Below, in pieces: positions 6,511 through 14,252 of a stretch of DNA of 20,287 nt. The translations under genes and the position numbers were made by a program. The number at the start of each line of letters is the position of its first letter. Position 1 is the stretch's first letter. Below the pieces are notes generated by a model. It was not told where the DNA came from. It did no database searches and was given only the letters and a program-made list of their open reading frames with translations. The stretch is from HRBIN01 sp038891515 (GTDB lineage: Archaea > Thermoproteota > Nitrososphaeria_A > Caldarchaeales > Caldarchaeaceae): the NCBI GenBank assembly GCA_038891515.1, contig JAWAEB010000024.1:1-20287 (forward strand). Direction: 5' to 3'.

Positions 6511-8190
6511 ATGCCAGTTGTCACCATAAGGCTCGATAAACTGTATGGCCTGCTGGGGAGGAGGATAGGCCTGGACGAGCTGGTGGAGAGGCTAGCATCA
6601 CTTGGGCTCAGTGTGGAGGAAGTGGGCCAGGGGCTGGTCAAAGTGGAGTACAACCCCAACAGGCCAGACTACTCCAGCACATACGGCGTGGCTAGGGCTC
6701 TGAGTGGGCTACTTGGCACATCCAGAGGCCTGCCTCGATACAGGCTCCTGAATCAGCGGGTCACAGTGCATGTTGGGCCTCCAGTACAGTCAGTGAGGCC
6801 ATCTATAGCATGCGCCATAGTGAGAAATGTGAGGCTATGGTCTGACGACCTTGAAGAGTTCATCTCTATGCAGGAAGACCTCCACTGGGTGCTTGGACGC
6901 AATAGACGTGTAGTGGCCATAGGTCTCCACAACCTCTCACCCATCAAACCACCATTCAGATACACAGCTGTTGGAGGGGATGAGGTCAGGTTTATCCCGC
7001 TCAAGGCCGTAGATGAGATGACACCCCTAGAGATTGTGAGAGACCATGAGATTGGGAGAAAGTATGCCCACCTCATCTCACATTTGTTCCCAATACTGCT
7101 GGACTCGGATGGCCGAGTGTTCTCGATGCCACCTGTAATAAACGCTAGAATAACTGAGCTTAAACCGGGTACGCATGACATATTCATAGATGTCACAGGG
7201 CTAGACCATGGGAAGGTGAGCCAGACTCTAAATATACTCGCGACCGCCTTCGCTGATGCTGGAGGAGCTGTTGAGAAGGTCAGCGTCGAATACCCCCATG
7301 CGAGGAGAACTTATCCAGACCTTAGAGCCGTCAGGATGGAGCTGGATACGAAATATGTAAACAGTCTTCTGGGACTACAGCTAAGCCCCTCTGACATGAA
7401 GCGTCTTCTGGAGATGTCAAGGATGGAGGCAAGGGTCATTAGAAAGAGCCGCATCTCAGTCAAATACCCTCCATACAGAACCGACATACTTCATCCGGTA
7501 GACCTTGTTGAAGAGATTGCCATTGCCTATGGATATTCCAACATGGAGCCAACCCTCCCAGTAGAGGTTACATACGGCTCCCTACTACCATCTACCGAAT
7601 TTCTGGAGAAGGTGGCTGAGATTATGACCGGACTGGGATTCACAGAGGTGATGAACCTCCTGCTCACTAATGAGGAAGCCGAGTATTCAAGTCTTGGAGA
7701 GCCTGAGACACCCCACATAGGGCTGGCCAACCCAGCCACACGGGAGTATACAATGCTAAGAACGTCTATCCTACCATCTCTCCTCCACAACCTTGCCTCC
7801 AACCAGAAGAACCTCTACCCACAGCGGATCTTCGAGGCAGGAGTTGTGGTTATGCCTTCAGCCGAAACGCCTGAGAGGTCTGTTAAACGTAGGCGTCTAG
7901 CAGCTGCCACATGCCACGCCGAGGCAGACTATACCGAGATCAGACAGGCCGCAGACGAGGTCCTCAGACTCCTCGCCGTAGAAGCCCGATACCTGCCAAT
8001 CTCCAGACCAGTCTTCATAGAGGGTCGCTGCGCATCCGTGGTGTTGGATGGTGTGTCGGTGGGTTACCTAGGCGAGGTGGCTCCACCTGTATTGGAGAGG
8101 CTGGGCATCGGCATGCCAACTGCCGCCTTGGAACTAGATCTGGACGAAATAGCGGCAGGGGACAAACATTTAAAACCCCCATCGGAATAG
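6511..8190 (+). CDS. pheT: Phenylalanyl-tRNA synthetase beta subunit
   Basis: The 559-residue beta subunit has the archaeal short form (no N-terminal OB-fold tRNA-binding extension of bacterial type). Domains visible are B1-like MPVVTIRLDKLYGLLG, YNPNRPDYSSTYGVARAL, the B3/B4 editing region (about 100-250, with VINARITELKPGTHDIFIDV), the B5 domain with PPYRTDILHPVDLVEEIAIA (about 320-340), and the catalytic-like fold with MTGLGFTEVMNLLLTN and LANPATREYTMLRTS. It starts on the base after the pheS stop. The last codons (CAT TTA AAA CCC) carry a TATA-like element that appears to drive the small RNA downstream. Confidence 0.95.
   Translation: MPVVTIRLDKLYGLLGRRIGLDELVERLASLGLSVEEVGQGLVKVEYNPNRPDYSSTYGVARALSGLLGTSRGLPRYRLLNQRVTVHVGPPVQSVRPSIACAIVRNVRLWSDDLEEFISMQEDLHWVLGRNRRVVAIGLHNLSPIKPPFRYTAVGGDEVRFIPLKAVDEMTPLEIVRDHEIGRKYAHLISHLFPILLDSDGRVFSMPPVINARITELKPGTHDIFIDVTGLDHGKVSQTLNILATAFADAGGAVEKVSVEYPHARRTYPDLRAVRMELDTKYVNSLLGLQLSPSDMKRLLEMSRMEARVIRKSRISVKYPPYRTDILHPVDLVEEIAIAYGYSNMEPTLPVEVTYGSLLPSTEFLEKVAEIMTGLGFTEVMNLLLTNEEAEYSSLGEPETPHIGLANPATREYTMLRTSILPSLLHNLASNQKNLYPQRIFEAGVVVMPSAETPERSVKRRRLAAATCHAEADYTEIRQAADEVLRLLAVEARYLPISRPVFIEGRCASVVLDGVSVGYLGEVAPPVLERLGIGMPTAALELDLDEIAAGDKHLKPPSE
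8169..8175 (+). promoter_or_regulatory. TATA box inside the pheT 3' end
   Basis: TTTAAAA lies within the final codons of pheT. Its centre is 26 nt before 8198, which is where the structured RNA element begins. This supports independent transcription of that RNA. Confidence 0.45.
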
Positions 8191-8197
8191 AATATAC

Positions 8198-8274
8198 AGC
8201 CCCACCACCCCTTAAGCTCCACCGAGAAACGGTGCACACCCATCAATGAGGTGGTGTGTTAGTGGTGGGGTACA
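8198..8274 (+). ncRNA. Candidate H/ACA-box guide RNA
   Basis: The pheT-tyrS spacer folds as one archaeal H/ACA unit. P1 is a perfect 9-bp stem (CCCCACCAC 8200-8208 with GTGGTGGGG 8262-8270), extended by a G8199-U8271 wobble and followed at once by ACA (8272-8274). The internal loop has CCCUUAA (8209-8215) on the left and GUUA (8258-8261) on the right. P2 pairs CCACC (8219-8223) with GGUGG (8250-8254), plus C8217-G8256. Directly above are tandem G-A pairs (GA 8224-8225, GA 8248-8249) preceded by U8247, the L7Ae kink-turn signature. The pocket-to-ACA distance is 14 nt, as in known H/ACA RNAs. A target of the form UAAC-UN-UUAAGGG is predicted; I could not place it in rRNA. An alternative fold uses a CACCG/CGGTG hairpin (8220-8234). 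Confidence 0.5.
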
Positions 8275-8284
8275 AGGGCCACTC

Positions 8285-8292
8285 TTTATATT
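8285..8292 (+). promoter_or_regulatory. TATA box for tyrS
   Basis: TTTATATT predicts transcription from about 8314. That is downstream of the first in-frame GTG (8304) and 14 nt before TTG 8328. GGAGTGG at 8315-8321 then serves as ribosome binding site 6 nt before the TTG. Together they decide the tyrS start. Confidence 0.55.
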
Positions 8293-8327
8293 AAGCCGAT
8301 TGGGTGGGCGGGTCGGAGTGGCATGGC

Positions 8328-9419
8328 TTGGACATCGAGCGTCGTCTGGAGCTCATAGAGCGGCCCCCAACCGAGGAGGTAATCACACATGAGGAGCTGA
8401 GGCAGCTGCTGGAAACCGAGGCACACCCCATAGCCTACGACGGGTTTGAACCCAGCGGCCTAGCACACCTACCTTTCGCGCTTCTCAGAGCCATAAAGCT
8501 GAAGGACATGCTAGAGGCTGGATGCCGGTTCAAAATCCTGCTGGCTGACTGGCACGCATTAGTCAACAACAAGATGGGTGGGGACATGGCCAAGATAAGA
8601 AAGGTTGGCGAATACTTCATAGAGGTCTGGAGGGCCTCAGGGATAGACCTGAACAGGGTTGAGATCGTGTGGGCCAGCGATCTGGCCGCGGACAAGGATT
8701 ACTGGGCCCTAGTCATCAACGTTATGAGAAATACAACCCTCAAGCGCCTCCTCAGATGCTTGCCCATAATGGGGCGGGCCGAGGGAGAGTTGCAGGAGTC
8801 CGCTCAGATAATATACCCCAGTATGCAGGTGGCCGACATATTCACCCTCGGCGCCCATATATGCCAGCTGGGAGTGGATCAGCGGCGCGCCAACATATTA
8901 GCAAGGGAGTTGGGGCCCAAGTTGGGATATTGGAAGCCCGTAGCTGTTCATCACCATATGCTTATGGGGCTTGAGGGACCTAAGGGTCCGAGGGGATTGG
9001 AAGATAATGACCGGCTTGACGTTCAGATTAGCTCTAAGATGAGTAAGAGCTTCCCCGAATCCAGCATATACGTTCATGATGACTTGGATACAATCAGGAG
9101 AAAAGTGCTTAAGGCCTTCACACCGCCCAAGCAGGTGGATGGTAACCCGCTGCTGGAGTACTGCCGCTACATCATATACCCTCTAAAAAATCGGATGGTA
9201 GTGGATCGTCCTAGCAAGTATGGCGGCATGGTGGAATATGCTGAATATTCTGCGCTTGAGAAGGACTATGTTGACGGTCGTCTTCATCCACTCGACCTTA
9301 AGAACGCAGTGGCCGAGGCACTCTATGAGCTGCTGGCACCTGTGAGAAAGTGGTTTGAGGAGAATCCTCATGCGAGGGAGCTCTATGAGCTGGTTAGGGG
9401 ATTGGAGATAACGAGGTAA
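8328..9419 (+). CDS. tyrS: Tyrosyl-tRNA synthetase
   Basis: This is a class I synthetase that attaches tyrosine to tRNA-Tyr, 363 residues from TTG 8328. Visible features are AYDGFEPSG (Y37), the HIGH-equivalent GLAHLPF, which keeps only the first histidine (H47), ADWHALVNNKMGGD, tyrosine-pocket motifs QIIYPSMQVADI and LGVDQRR, then SSKMSKSFPESSIYVHDD (KMSKS 237-241), and LHPLDLKNAV near the end. The start fits because the family commonly begins MDIE(x)RLELI. A GTG 24 nt upstream extends the frame but lies before the predicted transcript start. The sequence is of the thaumarchaeal type, unlike the short crenarchaeal and methanogen enzymes with a GxIHLGH motif. It is an independent unit after pheST. 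Confidence 0.92.
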   Translation: MDIERRLELIERPPTEEVITHEELRQLLETEAHPIAYDGFEPSGLAHLPFALLRAIKLKDMLEAGCRFKILLADWHALVNNKMGGDMAKIRKVGEYFIEVWRASGIDLNRVEIVWASDLAADKDYWALVINVMRNTTLKRLLRCLPIMGRAEGELQESAQIIYPSMQVADIFTLGAHICQLGVDQRRANILARELGPKLGYWKPVAVHHHMLMGLEGPKGPRGLEDNDRLDVQISSKMSKSFPESSIYVHDDLDTIRRKVLKAFTPPKQVDGNPLLEYCRYIIYPLKNRMVVDRPSKYGGMVEYAEYSALEKDYVDGRLHPLDLKNAVAEALYELLAPVRKWFEENPHARELYELVRGLEITR

Positions 9420-9519
9420 ATTCATAAATTCACACCACTAGCATATAATGAGTATCTTAGCAACAGTTAAGAAAATCGGCACTCAGAGTCTGAAAGTAAA
9501 CTCCGTTAGAATGCGATAG

Positions 9520-9528
9520 ACTTATTTG
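9520..9528 (+). promoter_or_regulatory. TATA-like element for the ribonucleotide reductase gene
   Basis: ACTTATTTG is centred about 26 nt before 9550, leaving a leader of about 36 nt that ends with GGTGATG (9575-9581), a good ribosome binding site 4 nt before ATG 9586. The 166-bp spacer also holds weaker AT elements (9421-9431, 9443-9450), so start assignment is tentative. I see no gene in this spacer. Confidence 0.35.
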
Positions 9529-9533
9529 CTCCC

Positions 9534-9545
9534 ACAATCCATTGT
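9534..9545. promoter_or_regulatory. 12-bp palindrome, operator candidate for nrdJ
   Basis: ACAAT-CC-ATTGT has perfect 5-bp arms and lies between the putative TATA element and the predicted transcription start. A repressor bound there would block initiation. It is not an obvious NrdR box, which has a different consensus. Confidence 0.35.
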
Positions 9546-9585
9546 TGCATTGATGATATTTGAATGTCCTACTTGGTGATGATCT

Positions 9586-12500
9586 ATGACAACCGTTGAG
9601 CAGGCAAGCCGTGGTGTTCAGGGCAGAGGTCTCAAAATCAACCGTTTCTACACGAGAGCGGGAGAGAATGTTTTTCAGCTGTTCAAGTGGGATAAGCGAA
9701 CCTCTCAGATAAGAGACTCCATGGGCGCTGTTGTCTTCGAGATGAAAGATGTGGAGGTTCCGGCCTTCTGGTCTCAAGTGGCTACAGACATTCTCGCTCA
9801 GAAATATTTTAGAAAGACTGGTGTCCCGCAGCTGGACGAGTATGGAAGGCCACTCCTTGACAGTGATGGTAGACCAATCCTAGGCTCGGAGAAATCTCTG
9901 AAACAAGTTGTGAGACGTATTGTGGGGTGCTGGCGATATTGGGGTGAGAAGTATGGATACTTCGCAACACCTGAGGATGCTCAAGCTTTTCAGGATGAGC
10001 TGGAGTATATGCTGGTAGCTCAGATTGCGGCCCCTAACTCCCCGCAGTGGTTCAACACGGGGCTTCACTGGGCCTACGGAATCACTGGTCCTCCGCAGGG
10101 ACACTGGTACTATGACCCTGAGAGTCAGTCTCTCAAGCAGTCTTCCGACAGCTACTCAAGGCCGCAGGTCCATGCATGCTACATACTCTCAATTAAGGAC
10201 GACCTAGTTAACAAGGGAGGTATAATGGATACGTGGGTGAGTCAGGCCCGCATATACAAGTATGGCAGCGGCGAGGGATGCAACTACTCCAGCTTGAGGG
10301 CTAAGGGTGAACCTCTTTCGGGTGGAGGTGTTTCGAGCGGAGTCATGTCATTTCTTAAGGTGGGAGATGCTGTGGCCGGCTCGATAAAATCCGGCGGCAC
10401 CACGAGGAGGGCGGCAAAGATGGTCGTTCTAAATATAGACCATCCCGAGATTGAGGACTTTATCGACTGGAAGCTGAATGAGGAGCGTAAGGTGGCAGCT
10501 CTAGTGACCGCCGGCTATTCTGCTGACTTTGAGGGTGAGGCCTACCAGACAGTGTCGGGGCAGAACTCCAACAACTCGGTGAGAGTTACCAACAGCTTCA
10601 TGAGAGCAGTGATCGAGGACCAAGAGTGGTCTCTAACTCGTCGGACGGATGGAAGAGCTGTCAAGAGAGTGAAGGCGAGGTATCTATGGAACAAGATATG
10701 CCACGCGGCTTGGACCTGCGCTGACCCAGGCCTACAGTTTGACACAACCGCCAACGAGTGGAATACATGTCCGGAGACTGGGCGGATAAATGCCAGCAAC
10801 CCATGCTCCGAGTATATATTCCTAGACAACACAGCATGTAACCTAGCCTCACTTAACTTGGTCAAGTTTCTCGACGAGGAGAGCGGAATCTTCCAAGTGC
10901 AGGCCTTCAAACACGCAGTGAGGCTTTGGACCATAGTTTTGGAGATATCTGTGGCGATGGCTCAGTACCCAACTCCCGAGATAGCTGAGATGAGCTACAG
11001 AACCCGCTCCCTCGGTCTAGGATACGCCAACCTAGGAGCGCTGATCATGAGGATGGGCCTACCATATGATAGTGATGAGGGGCGGGCCATCTGCTCAGCC
11101 ATCACGGCTTTGATGACAGGTCAGGCATACCTGACCTCAACGGAACTGGCCGAGTCCCAAGGCCCATTCCCCGAATATGCTAGAAACAGAGAGCACGTAC
11201 TCCGCGTCCTTAGGAATCATAGGCGGGCCTTGTACGGGGCTAGGTCACAGGAGTTTGAGGAGCTGGAGATACCGCCATCGCTTCCACACCTATCCAAGTG
11301 TCCCGAATACTTGCTGCGGGAGACTAGAGCTGTCTGGGACGAGGCTGTGTCAAGATGTGAACGGTACGGTGTTAGAAACGCTCAAGTCACTTTGATAGCG
11401 CCCACAGGGACAATAGGCCTCCTGATGGACTGTGACACACTGGGCATCGAGCCAGATTATGCGATTGTAAAGTCCAAGAAGTTGGTGGGAGGCGGATACT
11501 TCAAGCTAATCAACCGATCTCTGGAGACGGCGCTCAGGAGGCTGGGATACTCTGGTGAGCAAATCCGGGACATTATAGAGTATGTTCTCGGCACTAACAC
11601 CCTCCAGGGTGGGCAGCCAGTCAACATACAAAGTCTAAAGACTCGAGGACTACGTGAGGATGAACTTCAGAGGGTTGAGCAGCACCTACCATCAGCTACG
11701 AGTCTACGGGATGTCTTCAATGTGAACGTTCTGGGCGCCGAGACCATGGCCCGTCTCGGGATAAACCCAGAAGAGTACTCAAAGCCTAACTTCAACCTAC
11801 TGAGGCGTCTAGGCTTCTCCGACGAGGAGATAGCAGTCTCTGAGGAACGTATATGCGGGGCCCAGACCGTGGAGGGCGCTCCGCATCTCCGGCGGGAGCA
11901 TTACCCGGTGTTCGACTGTGCTGTACCAACTGGGAGGAGGGGTCGGCGGTTCATTGATTACATGGGGCATGTGAGGATGATGGCTGCGGCCCAGCCCTTC
12001 CTAAGCGGCGGTATCAGTAAGACGGTGAACATGCCCCAGACTGCCACAGCAGAGAATGTGAGTGAGGTGTATATGGCGGCTTGGACTCTGGGGCTGAAGG
12101 CCATCTCGATATACAGGGATGGAAGCAAGCTCTCGCAACCACTATCCATCAAGAAGGAGAGTGTGGATGAGGGTGCGCCCAAGCCTGTGAGGAGGAAGCT
12201 CCCCGAGGAGAGGAGGGCCATAACCCACAAGTTCAGGGTCGGCCAGCAGGAGGGCTACATAACTGTCGGCCTCTATGATACTGGTGAGCCTGGAGAGATA
12301 TTTGTGAAGATGGCTAAGGAGGGTAGCACCCTCGCAGGACTGATGGACGCCTTCTCCATAGTCACATCAATAGCCCTCCAATATGGTGTCCCCCTAAAGG
12401 TTCTCGTGGACAAGTTCGCCCACACTAGGTTCGAGCCTCTGGGCTATACTGACAACCCACAGATACGCTTCGCCAAATCCGTGATAGACTATATCTTCAG

Positions 12501-12714
12501 GTGGCTAGCCCTCAAGTTCCTCCCTCCCGACCAGCGTAGGGAAATTGGATTCAGCGATGAGCCGGCGCTTGAAGAGCCTTCAACATTGGATGGGTCGAGA
12601 AAATTTGTCATTACCGGTGATGCCACAGCCTGCCCTGAATGCGGCGGTATCATGGCCAGAAGTGGTGCATGCTATGTATGCGTGAACTGCGGGACGAGTT
12701 CGGGATGCTCCTAG
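9586..12714 (+). CDS. nrdJ: Adenosylcobalamin-dependent (class II) ribonucleotide reductase
   Basis: This single-subunit enzyme (1042 aa) reduces ribonucleotides to deoxyribonucleotides with a B12-generated thiyl radical, independently of oxygen. Family landmarks are APNSPQWFNTGLHWAYG (149-165), VHACYILS with redox C198, the KYGSGEGCNYSSLR loop, ASNPCSEYIFL with N405/C407/E409 (catalytic asparagine, thiyl cysteine, glutamate), TACNLASLNL with partner C418, and the finger-loop APTGTIGLLMDCDTLGIEPD (605-624). The C-terminal tail has CPEC (1016-1019), CYVC (1029-1032) and CVNC (1032-1035), a zinc-ribbon/thiol-shuttle that re-reduces the active site. No ATP-cone and no intein are seen. GGTGATG before ATG is the ribosome site. 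Regulation may involve the upstream palindrome. Confidence 0.95.
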   Translation: MTTVEQASRGVQGRGLKINRFYTRAGENVFQLFKWDKRTSQIRDSMGAVVFEMKDVEVPAFWSQVATDILAQKYFRKTGVPQLDEYGRPLLDSDGRPILGSEKSLKQVVRRIVGCWRYWGEKYGYFATPEDAQAFQDELEYMLVAQIAAPNSPQWFNTGLHWAYGITGPPQGHWYYDPESQSLKQSSDSYSRPQVHACYILSIKDDLVNKGGIMDTWVSQARIYKYGSGEGCNYSSLRAKGEPLSGGGVSSGVMSFLKVGDAVAGSIKSGGTTRRAAKMVVLNIDHPEIEDFIDWKLNEERKVAALVTAGYSADFEGEAYQTVSGQNSNNSVRVTNSFMRAVIEDQEWSLTRRTDGRAVKRVKARYLWNKICHAAWTCADPGLQFDTTANEWNTCPETGRINASNPCSEYIFLDNTACNLASLNLVKFLDEESGIFQVQAFKHAVRLWTIVLEISVAMAQYPTPEIAEMSYRTRSLGLGYANLGALIMRMGLPYDSDEGRAICSAITALMTGQAYLTSTELAESQGPFPEYARNREHVLRVLRNHRRALYGARSQEFEELEIPPSLPHLSKCPEYLLRETRAVWDEAVSRCERYGVRNAQVTLIAPTGTIGLLMDCDTLGIEPDYAIVKSKKLVGGGYFKLINRSLETALRRLGYSGEQIRDIIEYVLGTNTLQGGQPVNIQSLKTRGLREDELQRVEQHLPSATSLRDVFNVNVLGAETMARLGINPEEYSKPNFNLLRRLGFSDEEIAVSEERICGAQTVEGAPHLRREHYPVFDCAVPTGRRGRRFIDYMGHVRMMAAAQPFLSGGISKTVNMPQTATAENVSEVYMAAWTLGLKAISIYRDGSKLSQPLSIKKESVDEGAPKPVRRKLPEERRAITHKFRVGQQEGYITVGLYDTGEPGEIFVKMAKEGSTLAGLMDAFSIVTSIALQYGVPLKVLVDKFAHTRFEPLGYTDNPQIRFAKSVIDYIFRWLALKFLPPDQRREIGFSDEPALEEPSTLDGSRKFVITGDATACPECGGIMARSGACYVCVNCGTSSGCS

Positions 12715-12721
12715 CGACAAC

Positions 12722-12729
12722 CTAAAATC
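12722..12729 (+). promoter_or_regulatory. Weak TATA box for the antiporter gene
   Basis: CTAAAATC is the only AT-rich element in the 44-bp C-rich spacer after nrdJ. It would start transcription about 7 nt before ATG 12759, giving a near-leaderless message. Confidence 0.35.
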
Positions 12730-12758
12730 TCACTCCCAACCCCCTACCCCGAAACCCG

Positions 12759-14225
12759 ATGGACTTCACCCCCGCCCTAAACACCCTTATAATCGTAACA
12801 GTCATGTCACCAGTCATATCACTAATATCGAGACGTTATGGAGCTAGAAGGCTAGCTGAGAGCTACTCCATACTAGCCCTAGCATTCAGCCTCTACCAAA
12901 TCCTCAACCAGTACAGCTGGATAGTGGCGAACGGCCCTATCAGAGTGGTGGCCGCTGAGCCCAGCGTCACATCATCCATAATATATGTGGACCTTCTCTC
13001 AATCTACGTGGCTGCAATCTTCGTGGGCGTAGGATTCCTGGCAGCCATCTTCTCTGTGGGCTATATCGAGGAGAGGAGGGCGGAGTTTCACCCACTCCTA
13101 CTAGCTTTGGTAACTGGGATGGTTGGAGTGACCTTCTCGGGAGACCTCGTCACCTTCTTCATATTCTGGGAGATGATGTCCATAGCTTCATACCTACTCG
13201 TTGCCTTCAGATATAGGACTTGGGAGGCCGTAGAGGCTTCATTCAAGTATCTAATTATGAGCGCCGCTGGCACGGCGTCCATACTCTTCGCCATGTCACT
13301 ACTATATGGTATGACTGGAACGCTCGAGATTGCAAGGCTAGCCCAAGCACTCTCCACATCCATAGCTGCCCAAGAAGCTTGGAGCTACCTCAGCATAGCA
13401 TTGCTGGTCACTGGTTTCGGGGTGAATGCAGCAATGGTTCCATTCCACTCATGGCTCCCAGACGCACACCCAGCCGCACCCAGCTCCATAAGCGCCATGC
13501 TTTCCGGCGTAGTGATAAAGGCAGGTGTCTACGCCATGTTCAGATTACTCACAGGCGTCTTCCCCCCCATTCTATTTGACTGGAGGTTAGCCCTAGCCAT
13601 ATTCGCCATACTGACCATGACTATGGGCAACCTTCTAGCTTTGCTCCAAGAAGATATAAAGAGGCTTCTAGCTTACAGCTCAATAGCCCACATCGGCTAC
13701 ATCGTCTTCGGCCTCTCGATAGCGACTGTGACGGGCGTGGCAGGCGGACTGTTTCACGTACTGAATCACGCTCTCATAAAGGCCCTCCTCTTCTTGGGTG
13801 CCGGCGCATTCATACATGCCACATCAACCCGAAACATTGAAGACCTAGCAGGCATCGGCAGGAAGATGCCCCTAGTGGCCACATGCTTCACAATAGGCCT
13901 CTTCGCCCTCGCTGGGATACCGGGTTTGAATGTTTTTTGGAGCGAGTTCACAATAGTGACCGCCGCCCTAGCGGCAGGCTCCATCTACACACCATTGGCC
14001 ATAGTGATGGTGGTTAACATCTTGATCGGCGTAGCATACTATCTCAGACTCGTCCAGTCAATCTTCTTCAAACCTGTGACTGAAGTCTCTTCAGGAGTCC
14101 ACGGCGTCAGTCCAACCCTAGCCCTACCACTAATAATCTTGGCCATAGCTGGAATTGTGATCGGGATATATCCAACTCCAGTGTTGGATTTGGTTACCAA
14201 CATCGCGTCAAGCCTAGCTGGCTAA
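12759..14225 (+). CDS. Proton-translocating antiporter subunit (NuoL/M/N, MrpA/D, HyfB type)
   Basis: This 488-residue membrane protein has about 14 predicted helices and belongs to the family of ion-translocating subunits of complex I, group 4 hydrogenases and Mrp antiporters. Conserved features are FFIFWEMMSIASYLLVA with the key membrane glutamate, PFHSWLPDAHPAAPSSISAM and SGVVIKAGVY with a membrane lysine, LAYSSIAHIGYI, HVLNHALIKALLFLGAGA with a second lysine, and FALAGIPGLNVFWSEF. It has the core antiporter fold; the long amphipathic C-terminal helix of NuoL is absent, so it is closer to NuoM/NuoN/MrpD. No other Nuo, Mrp or hydrogenase gene is present in the window, so its partner complex is unknown. 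Confidence 0.85.
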   Translation: MDFTPALNTLIIVTVMSPVISLISRRYGARRLAESYSILALAFSLYQILNQYSWIVANGPIRVVAAEPSVTSSIIYVDLLSIYVAAIFVGVGFLAAIFSVGYIEERRAEFHPLLLALVTGMVGVTFSGDLVTFFIFWEMMSIASYLLVAFRYRTWEAVEASFKYLIMSAAGTASILFAMSLLYGMTGTLEIARLAQALSTSIAAQEAWSYLSIALLVTGFGVNAAMVPFHSWLPDAHPAAPSSISAMLSGVVIKAGVYAMFRLLTGVFPPILFDWRLALAIFAILTMTMGNLLALLQEDIKRLLAYSSIAHIGYIVFGLSIATVTGVAGGLFHVLNHALIKALLFLGAGAFIHATSTRNIEDLAGIGRKMPLVATCFTIGLFALAGIPGLNVFWSEFTIVTAALAAGSIYTPLAIVMVVNILIGVAYYLRLVQSIFFKPVTEVSSGVHGVSPTLALPLIILAIAGIVIGIYPTPVLDLVTNIASSLAG

Positions 14226-14233
14226 CTTTAAAG
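14226..14233 (+). promoter_or_regulatory. TATA box for top6A
   Basis: CTTTAAAG begins at the base after the antiporter stop codon. Its centre lies 24 nt before ATG 14253 and 30 nt before ATG 14259, so transcription should begin at or between these two start codons, giving a leaderless message. Confidence 0.5.
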
Positions 14234-14252
14234 AGCGGTAGAGCCTACTTGG

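Noticed and set aside
8235..8258. T-box- or riboswitch-like leader of tyrS
   Set aside because: The structured element ends before the tyrS TATA box, so it would not be part of that mRNA; the T-box mechanism is bacterial, and the H/ACA reading explains more of the sequence.
9440..9595. C/D-box RNA suggested by TGATGA at 9551 and 9576 and CTGA near 9490
   Set aside because: Box order and spacing are wrong (no D box after the C boxes), and the second TGATGA is the nrdJ ribosome binding site.
9586..12714. Intein in the ribonucleotide reductase gene
   Set aside because: The reductase motifs run in order without an inserted splicing domain, and the length of 1042 residues is normal for this class with its C-terminal tail.
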